Assembly (NCBI GenBank): GCA_904502005.1
Contig: CAJGDC010000018.1
Coordinates: 1 to 33,454 of the forward strand
Direction of reading: 5' to 3'
Origin: an uncultured Alistipes sp.
GTDB lineage: Bacteria; Bacteroidota; Bacteroidia; Bacteroidales; Rikenellaceae
Length of the DNA stretch: 33,454 nucleotides
Shown here: positions 24,187 through 31,305 of the stretch, piece by piece
Numbering within the stretch: the stretch's first letter is position 1
Layout of the letters: every line of letters begins with the position of its first letter
Translations under genes and position numbers: made by a program
Notes under the pieces: generated by a model
Database searches by the model: none
What the model was told of the DNA's origin: nothing
Seen by the model: only the letters and a program-made list of their open reading frames with translations

Positions 24187-24997
24187 CTCTGTATTGTCTA
24201 AATATCTTTATAATATCAACCGCTGGCTCTACATCGTGTACACGAAGTAGAGTAGCACCCTTGACCATTGCCTGCCAATTCAGCGCCGTAGTACCCGCCA
24301 AAGCGTTATCAGGGGTCGTTCCCAGCACCTTATATATCATCGACTTACGCGACAGACCCACAAGCACTGCATAACCCAAACCACAGAATCTATCAAGATT
24401 ACGCAAAAGCTCATAGTTCTGCTCCACACTCTTCGCAAAGCCAAAACCCGGGTCCAGAATTATATTCTCTCTCTTCACCCCCCTATGCTCAAGTTCTGAT
24501 GCACGAGAGGTAAGGTAGTTGGTGACCTCAGCCACTATATCCGCATACTCCGTCTGGCTCTGCATAGTCTGTGGGGTGCCACGCATATGCATCGCCACAT
24601 AGGGCACACCAAGCTCCGCCACCGTGTCAAACATATCGCTATCCGCCTCGCCCGCAGTAATATCGTTCACTATCACAGCGCCATACTTTGCGACTGTTCG
24701 ACGCACAATCTCAGCGCGAAAAGTATCAACAGAGACTGCCACCTCTGGCGCCACCTTACGAGCCGCACCTACACCCATATCTACACGCGCCCACTCCGTC
24801 TCAAGTGGTACATCTACTGCACCTGGTCGAGAGGAGTAACCTCCAATATCGACAATCGTCGCCCCCTGAGCCACAACCTCGGCTATGCGACTCTCCACGG
24901 CTGAAGTATCTATTACTCTCGACCTATCATAAAAAGAGTCGTCAGTAACATTAACGATAGCCATCACCTGCAAAGTATGGAAATCAGGAAATTTCAT
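24161..24997 (-). CDS. folP: Dihydropteroate synthase
   Basis: A 278-residue TIM-barrel enzyme that joins p-aminobenzoate to hydroxymethyl-dihydropterin diphosphate in folate synthesis; the target of sulfonamides. Motifs are AIVNVTDDSFYDRSR (usual NVTPDSF), DIGGYSSRPGA (usual DIGGESTRPGA; the YSS form is common in Bacteroidales), SVDTFRAEIV, NDITAGEAD, ILDPGFGFAK and VLVGLSRKSM with the substrate-binding Lys/Arg region. The start lies 14 bp inside coaE. Complete and normal in length. Confidence 0.95.
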   Translation of the reverse strand: MKFPDFHTLQVMAIVNVTDDSFYDRSRVIDTSAVESRIAEVVAQGATIVDIGGYSSRPGAVDVPLETEWARVDMGVGAARKVAPEVAVSVDTFRAEIVRRTVAKYGAVIVNDITAGEADSDMFDTVAELGVPYVAMHMRGTPQTMQSQTEYADIVAEVTNYLTSRASELEHRGVKRENIILDPGFGFAKSVEQNYELLRNLDRFCGLGYAVLVGLSRKSMIYKVLGTTPDNALAGTTALNWQAMVKGATLLRVHDVEPAVDIIKIFRQYRDDKGFGNL

Positions 24998-25571
24998 CTC
25001 TCAAAGCTCTATCAACCTCCGCAACCTGAATTTCAGCAGATTCCAGCGTTGTGTTATCAATAGTATAGTCCGACATAGCCTTCAACTCGTCTGCGCCCTT
25101 CTGCACAGCCATACGAGCAACTATAGCCTCACGATTCGCCCCATCACGAGCCATAGCTCGATCAATAGCAACGCTCTGCTCTACAACTACCGCCACGGTA
25201 TAATCAACAACATCGCTAAGTCCCGACTCAAAAAGAATAGCCGACTCAACAATAACATACTCTCCACATTGATTCTCCGCCCACTGACAAAAGTCGTGAC
25301 AGACCGCCGGATGAACTATAGCGTTAAGCGCCAAGCGTTTACTATCATCTGAAAATATCTGCTGAGCAAGATACTGACGATTCAGCACACCGCCATTATA
25401 ACACTGAGAGCCGAATGTTGCAGCAATCTTACCCTTCAGATTTTCATCGCTACACATCAGCTCTTTTGCTCTATCATCGGCAATATATACAGCGACACCG
25501 CGCTGCTCAAACATTCGGCAGACGGTACTCTTTCCACTGCCGATAGTACCGCACAAACCGACCTTTATCAT
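24984..25571 (-). CDS. coaE: Dephospho-CoA kinase
   Basis: A 195-residue P-loop kinase for the last step of CoA synthesis. The P-loop GTIGSGKST lies at 9-17, followed by the DD of IADDRAKEL (catalytic Asp region) and the lid segment RAMARDGANREAIVARMAVQ. Its ATG overlaps the YbbR-like stop codon as ATGA and its end overlaps folP by 14 bp. Confidence 0.95.
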   Translation of the reverse strand: MIKVGLCGTIGSGKSTVCRMFEQRGVAVYIADDRAKELMCSDENLKGKIAATFGSQCYNGGVLNRQYLAQQIFSDDSKRLALNAIVHPAVCHDFCQWAENQCGEYVIVESAILFESGLSDVVDYTVAVVVEQSVAIDRAMARDGANREAIVARMAVQKGADELKAMSDYTIDNTTLESAEIQVAEVDRALRDEIS

Positions 25572-26008
25572 TTCATAAAATCTTTAGGCGCCTCAATATC
25601 TGGAATTGAACCAACAGAACGAATATTTATATCGCTCAGGCGCACAGAAATAGCATTTTTGAGTGACTCCGACTGTAGATGCAGACGTACCTTATCTGCC
25701 GGCGCAGCACCTATCTGCGTAACTTCGCGCATAACTGTGTACTCAAGCTCAGAGAGTGGAATATTTAGTCGCGAAGTAGAGATAACATATCCAAAGAGAT
25801 TTGTACCCTTACCCTCAACCACACAAGGCACCTCAAAGCGTTGATCACCAATGCGAATCTTCACATCCAACTCGGTTGTGTAGTTATAGTTCAACTTGGC
25901 TATATACCACAGCGTAAATGACGCCACAAGCAGACTTATAAACACGGGCGAGATATACCTCTTCGCCAACAGTCCCAGACCCTTTATATATTCCCAAATT
26001 CTTTTCAT
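25568..26008 (-). CDS. YbbR/CdaR-like single-pass membrane protein
   Basis: A 146-residue protein with one membrane helix (about 20-42, FISLLVASFTLWYIAKL) and an extracytoplasmic beta-rich domain. The layout and the position directly before coaE resemble the YbbR-like proteins of Bacteroidales; these are shorter relatives of CdaR, a regulator of the diadenylate cyclase in Firmicutes. Only about one YbbR repeat would fit, so the assignment is tentative. The frame extends to a TTG at 26026, but the ATG at 26006-26008 is preferred because the upstream codons fall in the promoter. Head of the six-gene operon. Confidence 0.55.
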   Translation of the reverse strand: MKRIWEYIKGLGLLAKRYISPVFISLLVASFTLWYIAKLNYNYTTELDVKIRIGDQRFEVPCVVEGKGTNLFGYVISTSRLNIPLSELEYTVMREVTQIGAAPADKVRLHLQSESLKNAISVRLSDINIRSVGSIPDIEAPKDFMK

Positions 26009-26012
26009 ACAA

Positions 26013-26043
26013 CAAAGGTAGTACAAGCAATCAAAAAAACAAA
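26013..26043 (-). promoter_or_regulatory. Bacteroidota-type promoter for the YbbR-coaE-folP-lolD-TIGR02757-trmN operon
   Basis: Minus-strand TTTG (26040-26043), 19-bp spacer, TACCTTTG (26013-26020): an exact consensus match. The -7 box ends 4 bp before the ATG, predicting a leaderless mRNA. Confidence 0.8.
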
Positions 26044-26083
26044 AATTATTTCTGTATCAGCAATAAGTTTTGATATATTTTAC

Positions 26084-26091
26084 TATATTTG
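26084..26091 (+). promoter_or_regulatory. Candidate -7 element of the structured RNA gene
   Basis: TATATTTG fits TAnnTTTG and would start transcription at about 26095-26097, some 15 nt before the closing stem of the RNA. The -33 half is not clear. Confidence 0.55.
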
Positions 26092-26094
26092 CAT

Positions 26095-26257
26095 TACATA
26101 TTTGCCTAATCGCTATCGAACTACGACACTTGATACTATGGGCTTGGTTTATAAATTGTCTTGTTGGGCAAGGTATTGCTTGTGTGTACCTGCCTTTCTA
26201 AGACAATGGGATGTCGTAGTCCTTGATAGCGTGTAAGGTTAGGTACACGCTTTTTTT
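26095..26257 (+). ncRNA. ssrS: Structured small RNA, candidate 6S RNA
   Basis: The region folds into one rod-like structure. Outer stem: 26111-26117 with 26225-26231 (CGCTATC/GATAGCG) and 26120-26128 with 26212-26220 (ACTACGACA/TGTCGTAGT). Then comes a large asymmetric bubble with 25 nt on the 5' side and 4 nt on the 3' side. Inner stem: 26155-26162 with 26200-26207 (ATTGTCTT/AAGACAAT), then 26167-26175 with 26187-26194, closed by an 11-nt loop. A closing stem, a central bubble and a terminal stem-loop are the architecture of 6S RNA, which binds housekeeping RNA polymerase by mimicking an open promoter. A -7 element precedes it and a terminator ends it. The same intergenic region holds no credible protein frame. 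Alternatives are another Bacteroidales small RNA family, such as the described Bacteroidales-1 motif. That it is a structured RNA gene is well supported; the 6S identity is inference. Confidence 0.6.
26228..26257 (+). terminator. Terminator of the structured RNA gene
   Basis: An 8-bp stem AGCGTGTA/TACACGCT (26228-26235 with 26244-26251) is followed by seven T. Its left arm shares bases with the 3' end of the RNA closing stem, so the two helices are mutually exclusive. Confidence 0.85.
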
Positions 26258-26433
26258 ATTTTATCCTATAAACTAAGATTATTTATCAATAATAGAAAAA
26301 TTGCCTATGGTTAAAAACAAAGATTCTATGGAATAACAATGTAAATAATTGAAGTAATGGTCCGTACTCCAACTATTGATTCCAACAACCGATTAGGACA
26401 AAAATTAATTCACAACTTAAAAACACACGAAGA

Positions 26434-27162
26434 ATGAAAACTATTAAGATTTACATTGCTGCTATTACAAGTGCATTACTATTCAGCTCATGCTCATTTC
26501 AGCTATATTCTACCAAAACAATGGCAGAAAATTACGCAATGAGAATGAACACAGAAGAAGAATTGGCGATAAAGTCAAAAGTCAAGATTTTCCTCAATGA
26601 GAATGATGTAAAGGGAGAATACGAAGTTCTTTCATTTATGACTCACAAGCCGTTTGCCCTCCCTATCTTCATGAGTGTTAGGAAGGAGACCATTAAGAAA
26701 TTTTATGAGAAAGCTGTAACAAAAGCACACGAGCTTGGAGGTAATGGAATAATAATCACTGGCGGTGGATATTGCAAAGTTATTAATCTCAAAAACTGGG
26801 TTGCTGATGACATCTCCTCGGCTCAATTCATCAATGTAATTTTTAACTCCACTTTAATGGACAAGTTCTTAAACGGCGAGGTTGCAAAGCTTGCTAAAAA
26901 CTCTGAAAAAAAGCGCAAAGAGAAAGAGTTCCAAGATGAGATTGAAAGCAATATTAGCAATGCTGAGGAGCTAAAAGAGGTTGAATTTATTCGTAAAAAG
27001 ATAGACGCATTAGAGTCATACAACTCTTCATTGGCAAAACCTAAATCATCTATCTCTAAAACTATCAAGGAGTTAAGAAAAGAGATTAAAAAAACAGAGA
27101 AGAAGATTAAGGCAAAGATAAATCGAAAAGCAAAAAAATCAGCGAAAGCATCTGCAAAGTAA
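26434..27162 (+). CDS. Lipoprotein of unknown family with lysine-rich C-terminus
   Basis: A 242-residue protein that I do not recognise. It has a lipoprotein signal (lipobox FSSC, C20), a globular part at about 25-150 with the segment ELGGNGIIITGGGYCKV, which vaguely recalls small envelope-stress lipoproteins such as RcsF/YbjQ-type folds, and then about 90 residues predicted as charged helix (EKKRKEKEFQDEIESN and further), ending in a run of Lys/Ala (KAKINRKAKKSAKASAK). The tail could bind peptidoglycan, LPS or nucleic acid. Its base composition looks more A+T-rich than its neighbours, and it is on the opposite strand from nearly everything else. It is flanked by the small RNA upstream and its own terminator downstream; no clear promoter is visible in the 175 bp before it. 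Confidence 0.65.
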   Translation: MKTIKIYIAAITSALLFSSCSFQLYSTKTMAENYAMRMNTEEELAIKSKVKIFLNENDVKGEYEVLSFMTHKPFALPIFMSVRKETIKKFYEKAVTKAHELGGNGIIITGGGYCKVINLKNWVADDISSAQFINVIFNSTLMDKFLNGEVAKLAKNSEKKRKEKEFQDEIESNISNAEELKEVEFIRKKIDALESYNSSLAKPKSSISKTIKELRKEIKKTEKKIKAKINRKAKKSAKASAK

Positions 27163-27247
27163 CCACAAGTATTTAATTCTAAGAGAACTGAGATAAATGA
27201 AAAATATGCAAACTCAAAAGTTCTCAACTGAACTTTCAGACTACATT

Positions 27248-27273
27248 TTGGGAGACTTCTGTCTCCCATTTTC
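27248..27273 (+). terminator. Rho-independent terminator after the lysine-tailed lipoprotein gene
   Basis: An 8-bp perfect stem TGGGAGAC/GTCTCCCA (27249-27256 with 27261-27268) with loop TTCT is followed by TTTTCTAT on the plus strand. Confidence 0.8.
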
Positions 27274-27309
27274 TATATACCCAATGTTGTTTCAGTAGTA
27301 CAAGGTAGT

Positions 27310-27335
27310 AATTATTTGCGGTTTCGCAAATAATT
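27310..27335. repeat. Perfect 11-bp inverted repeat
   Basis: AATTATTTGCG and its exact complement flank a GTTT loop (27310-27320 with 27325-27335). No T-tract on either side. It lies between the terminators of two convergent genes; role unknown. Confidence 0.7.
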
Positions 27336-27341
27336 GTGCTG

Positions 27342-27436
27342 TTAGCTATTGGCTATTAGCTGTTAGCCCACAAAAAAAATATCCACCTTTCATTCCGAAG
27401 GTGGATATTTTTAGAATTCTATAAGCCAATGGCTAA
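27342..27436. repeat. TTAGC/GGCTA-rich inverted repeat around a terminator
   Basis: TTAGCTATTGGCT (27342-27354) and AGCCAATGGCTAA (27424-27436) pair with one mismatch. The left copy continues as further short TTAGC-type units to 27368. The two arms enclose the terminator stem at 27375-27412. Confidence 0.6.
27372..27412 (-). terminator. Strong terminator after the second giant lipoprotein gene
   Basis: A perfect 15-bp stem (27375-27389 with 27398-27412, core ATATCCACCTT) with an 8-nt loop, followed on the minus strand by eight T in total. Because the arm ends are A- and T-rich it may also act on the plus strand. Confidence 0.85.
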
Positions 27437-27454
27437 TGGCCAAAAGCGAGAATA

Positions 27455-30400
27455 CTACTCCTCAAGCCAAGCGCCAAGGTCGTCATAGATCTTATTAGCC
27501 ATAAAGACCATAGCCTTTGCAGATGGGTGGCAACCCTTGCCGGTCTCTGGGTTATAGTCGTGCTTTGGCATATAAACCTGGTCGTTAAAGCCATTGACAG
27601 CAAGCAGGTCAACAACCTTTGCATTGTTGCCATAGTGAGCTGCAATCTTATGGATTGACTGCTGAACACCAACACCGGTATAGTCGCCCACGATACATAC
27701 AATCTTAGTATCAGCTCTACGCTCAAGAATCAGCTCAATAAGCTTAATATACGCCTCGCAGAATGTTTTGTCATTCAGAGCCTCAACCTCAGCACGAGTT
27801 TTAGCCGCATCGGCTGCATCAAAATATGGCTTAAGGTCTGCATCACTTGGGCCCGCTGTTGCTTTAAGGTCAACAGAGCCATAGAGCGGAGCGCAGTTCT
27901 TGCTCCAGTCGTTAGTTCCACCATGGATAATAACGATATCTGCCTCACCAACGCCCTGATTATCAATAAAACGCTTAGCATAGTAGGTGTCTGCTGTAGC
28001 AGAAGAGTTGACTACGCAAGTTCCTGAGTATGAGATATTACGCTCAATCTTAGCATCAAGCATCAGATCATTAGCCAAGATCCACCAGTAGGTCTGTGAC
28101 ATAGAGGTCAAATCTCCATCAGCAGTTGGATAGTGACATCCATAGCCATTAGGCACAATACCTCTAAATGTTGAGATACTATCGCCGATAACGCTGACGC
28201 GCTTTTGGGTAGATGGTGTTGCAAGATTTGTCGCCATACCCTCAATTACAGGATAGCCATCAGCATCCTTAACCCAGCTCTTGAGTGGATAGGTACAGCT
28301 ACCCTTATATGCTGCAACAGCGGCATTCATCTTTGCAAGCAGGTCGTCTGGAGTAGTGATAGCAGCGATATTTGCACCAAGTACAGGCTTATTATTTGTT
28401 GCACCCGGATTAAAGCTACGCGCTGACTCATCATAGTAGGCATAATCTACACTTGCGTTATAGATTCTTGAGCCAAGACCTGCAGCCAGTGTAGACGGTG
28501 CAGAGTGTGTAGCGTAGCTAATACCGTCAGTATGGAAACCATCCCACTTAATTGTCGAATATACACCGTGAATTGTCGCGCCCTTAATCGAAGCTGTAGT
28601 ACCATTCTGGAAACCGATAATACCCGCCATAGCGTTATTCTTTGAGGCATAGCCATCAGTAGCTACGCTAACTGTATGAATCTCCTCTACGCGTGATGCA
28701 CAGTTTAGGATATTGAGAGTACCTGCGGCTATCTGTGTCCAGCCTACAATACCTGCTGCAAGGGTATAACCATTGTTTCCGTTATTACCACGAGCATCAA
28801 CACGACGGCCTGCATAGACAGAGTTGATAATATTAAACATACAAGCCGCATCATTAACCTTTGCGAAACCTACAAGACCACCGATAGAGTACTGACCTAC
28901 CAGATTTCCGTATGCAATACAGTTGTCAATAGTGGTCTCAACCTTTACGGTAACAGAGCCAACGATACCGCCGACACTAGACTGAGAACAGGTTACATTA
29001 CCATAGCTCTTACAGTTGATAATATTAGCTGTGCCATAGCTTGAGATAGTACCCACAACACCACCGGCACAAGTTACATAGCTATGTACATCGCCATATG
29101 ATACGCAGTTGATGACATTACAAGCGCGGTCAGCTGTAGAGTTACCCTGATAGCCTACAATACCACCGACATTATCCTCACCAGGGATAAAGGCGTAGTT
29201 GATACAGTCAATAACGTGCGCTGTAGCGTTGCTACCATCTGCATTCAGTGTCTCGAGTGGCTGCAAAGCTCCTACAATACCACCGGTGTGATCACCACGA
29301 GATGAGATACAAGCGGTCTGTGAGATAAGGCAGTTCTTTGCATATCCAGATGTAAGGTGAGATGTAATACCACCAGTGTAATTATCTGTATAGTTCGACA
29401 CAAGACCATCCACAACACAGTAGTCAAATGTTGAGAGGAATCGTGCTCGTGCAGCAATACCACCGCAGAAGTGGCTACCACAATCTACAGTAGCACCCTT
29501 GGCAAGTGTACACTTGTTAAACTTTGTACCTGCAGCGTATGCCACAATACCTCCACAGAGCTGAGAAGTTGATTTTGCAGCTCCAGCGAATGTTACATTG
29601 TCCATAGTACAGCCATTAACATAACCAACCACACCACCAACATAACTACCTACATAGTTTTTAGTATCTGCAGGCTCAATAAACATAATTTCAGCGGTAC
29701 CATTAACTGCCGCATCTACATTAATTGCCTCCATTGTAGTATTCAATGCCACACCTACAAGTGCACCAACATTGATATGTGAAGAGGTAAACTGGCTATC
29801 CTTAATATTGATATTCTTCAGCGTTGCGCCATCAGTACAACCAAACAGACCACATGCCTGAGTTGATGTATTGTTAATCTCAACGCCTGAAATAGTATAG
29901 TTACCACCATCATAAACGCCCCTAAATGGCTGTGTCGTAACATTTAGCGTTGGGGTTGTCGCTTCATAATTAGTATTGTCAACATATCTACCAATTGGCA
30001 TAATAGATATATCCGTCATATCAATATTTGCAACCTGACGGTAGTGCTTATTAGCATATTGAACGCTCTGAGCAGGGTTATTAATACGAGTAGAGAGCAA
30101 CTGCAAATCAGCAGCTGAGCCAATCAAATATGGGTTTGCAGCCGAGCCGTCACCACCACCCCACTCACCTGCAATCTCACGGCGAGAAGTAGCGTTATTC
30201 AGATTGATGTAGAGGTCGTAATATGTATTACGAGCAACCTGCTTATTATAAGTATAGGTATAGATAGCCTTGTCGGTTGTCACCTCAACTGTTCCCTGAT
30301 AGTTTCCTGGAGCAAGCACCATATAGAGCGCCTTAGCATCTGCTTTTGCTGCGCCAATAGTATATGGAGTCTCCAAAGTTGTTGTTACACTTGCCACATC

Positions 30401-31048
30401 GCCACCAGCAAGTGTCAGACCTGCCTCTGCGCCAGCATTTACAAGGTCTGCTGTAAACTCACCTGCAACAACTCCCGCTGTGTTATAGCTGATAGAGACA
30501 ACATTCTCGCCTGCGTAAGAGCCCGATGCATAAACCTTCGCCTGCAACAACGATGCCATTGGACGCATTACTACTGATGTGCCAAGTTCGCTACCCAATG
30601 CCACTGGATAGCCCACCATCGGCATATTAGTCACATTGAAGGCTCCCGCCTCAGTCTGACTCTGCGCCTGAGGAATAGTCAGCGAAACATTTGATGGATT
30701 TTTTGCATCATTAGCACCACTATGTGGGAAGTAGACATACATCTTATCCCCTGCAGTAAAGTCCTTTGTAGTAGTAGAACAGAATCCGCGACCATCTTTC
30801 AGCGCGACAACAGCCTCTGCATTTACAGTAGGTAGTGTAGATGCGATATATACACCCAGTATCTCCTCACCATTACCCTGCCAAGCATACTGGCCATCAT
30901 TAAAGAGAATACGAGTATCCTCATTCAAATCAACATAAAAGTTCAACTGCTTAGAGGCAATGTTACTCTCCTCTATTGTACTCTTCTGACAAGAGTTCAA
31001 ACCAAGAACTGCAGCAATAGCCGCAATAATAATAGACAATCTCTTCAT
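27455..31048 (-). CDS. Giant surface lipoprotein: fimbrillin-like + GLUG-type repeats + C-terminal SGNH hydrolase
   Basis: A 1197-residue lipoprotein with lipobox LNSC (C20) followed by QKSTIEES, an acidic stretch like the surface-export signal. Residues about 30-290 resemble a fimbrillin/Mfa-like N-terminal region (EDTRILFNDGQYAW, KMYVYFPHSG, VARNTYYDLYINL). Residues about 298-900 begin with GGGDGSAANPYLIGSAADLQ and contain many GLUG-type beta-helix units of the form GGIVGYxN, typical of bacterial adhesins. Residues about 949-1197 are an SGNH/GDSL-type esterase: SVIGDSIS with S957, the block III motif HGGTNDW with N1046, and GKGCHPS with H1174; the usual Asp three residues before that His is Lys, so catalysis needs checking. 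Likely a surface adhesin with an esterase head. It starts 12 bp after a 44-residue peptide gene and ends at a strong terminator. Confidence 0.8.
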   Translation of the reverse strand: MKRLSIIIAAIAAVLGLNSCQKSTIEESNIASKQLNFYVDLNEDTRILFNDGQYAWQGNGEEILGVYIASTLPTVNAEAVVALKDGRGFCSTTTKDFTAGDKMYVYFPHSGANDAKNPSNVSLTIPQAQSQTEAGAFNVTNMPMVGYPVALGSELGTSVVMRPMASLLQAKVYASGSYAGENVVSISYNTAGVVAGEFTADLVNAGAEAGLTLAGGDVASVTTTLETPYTIGAAKADAKALYMVLAPGNYQGTVEVTTDKAIYTYTYNKQVARNTYYDLYINLNNATSRREIAGEWGGGDGSAANPYLIGSAADLQLLSTRINNPAQSVQYANKHYRQVANIDMTDISIMPIGRYVDNTNYEATTPTLNVTTQPFRGVYDGGNYTISGVEINNTSTQACGLFGCTDGATLKNINIKDSQFTSSHINVGALVGVALNTTMEAINVDAAVNGTAEIMFIEPADTKNYVGSYVGGVVGYVNGCTMDNVTFAGAAKSTSQLCGGIVAYAAGTKFNKCTLAKGATVDCGSHFCGGIAARARFLSTFDYCVVDGLVSNYTDNYTGGITSHLTSGYAKNCLISQTACISSRGDHTGGIVGALQPLETLNADGSNATAHVIDCINYAFIPGEDNVGGIVGYQGNSTADRACNVINCVSYGDVHSYVTCAGGVVGTISSYGTANIINCKSYGNVTCSQSSVGGIVGSVTVKVETTIDNCIAYGNLVGQYSIGGLVGFAKVNDAACMFNIINSVYAGRRVDARGNNGNNGYTLAAGIVGWTQIAAGTLNILNCASRVEEIHTVSVATDGYASKNNAMAGIIGFQNGTTASIKGATIHGVYSTIKWDGFHTDGISYATHSAPSTLAAGLGSRIYNASVDYAYYDESARSFNPGATNNKPVLGANIAAITTPDDLLAKMNAAVAAYKGSCTYPLKSWVKDADGYPVIEGMATNLATPSTQKRVSVIGDSISTFRGIVPNGYGCHYPTADGDLTSMSQTYWWILANDLMLDAKIERNISYSGTCVVNSSATADTYYAKRFIDNQGVGEADIVIIHGGTNDWSKNCAPLYGSVDLKATAGPSDADLKPYFDAADAAKTRAEVEALNDKTFCEAYIKLIELILERRADTKIVCIVGDYTGVGVQQSIHKIAAHYGNNAKVVDLLAVNGFNDQVYMPKHDYNPETGKGCHPSAKAMVFMANKIYDDLGAWLEE

Positions 31049-31060
31049 AGCTGTAAAATT

Positions 31061-31195
31061 TTATAGATTATCCTCACCGCCAAACTCCGGCTGTTCAAAA
31101 CTACTATCTGAGATTGCAAATCCCCGCTCTACATTGATGTGTAGGTCCATTAATATTGGAGCAACGTATGCTCCACCACGAATTCTCTTCACCAT
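31061..31195 (-). CDS. 44-residue small protein upstream of the giant lipoprotein
   Basis: The ATG at 31193-31195 opens a frame of 44 codons starting MVKRIRGGAYVAPILMDLHI and ending EQPEFGGEDNL, with a TAA at 31061-31063. The pattern of a basic start, a hydrophobic VAPILMDL centre, the ERGFAIS turn and an acidic Gly-rich end is one I associate with tiny Bacteroidales proteins encoded just before fimbrillin-like or surface-lipoprotein genes. It is preceded by a perfect promoter with a leader of about 25 nt and followed 12 bp later by the lipoprotein ATG, so it heads that transcript. No signal peptide. Function unknown; it could be a regulatory leader peptide or a secreted small protein. Confidence 0.7.
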   Translation of the reverse strand: MVKRIRGGAYVAPILMDLHINVERGFAISDSSFEQPEFGGEDNL

Positions 31196-31223
31196 AGGTA
31201 TCAGTTGTTTAAGTTTAATTGTT

Positions 31224-31254
31224 CAAATTTAGGCATTTTTCTGAAATATACAAA
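31224..31254 (-). promoter_or_regulatory. Bacteroidota-type promoter for the small protein and giant lipoprotein
   Basis: Minus-strand TTTG (31251-31254), 19-bp spacer, TAAATTTG (31224-31231): exact consensus. The -33 box lies in the T-tract of the secDF terminator. Confidence 0.8.
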
Positions 31255-31284
31255 AAAATTAGCAGTGGCAAAAGCCACTGCTAA
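31252..31284 (-). terminator. Rho-independent terminator after secDF
   Basis: A perfect 11-bp stem TTAGCAGTGGC/GCCACTGCTAA (31259-31269 with 31274-31284), loop of four, followed on the minus strand by seven T. It lies 21 bp past the secDF stop. Confidence 0.9.
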
Positions 31285-31305
31285 CGAAGTTATAAAAGTC
31301 ATCTA

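Noticed and set aside
26009..26026. TTG start six codons upstream of the YbbR-like gene
   Set aside because: Those codons coincide with the exact -7 promoter box, so they would not be transcribed from it.
27310..27335. Perfect palindrome considered as a transcription terminator
   Set aside because: No T-tract on either strand, and both neighbouring genes already have better terminators closer to their ends.
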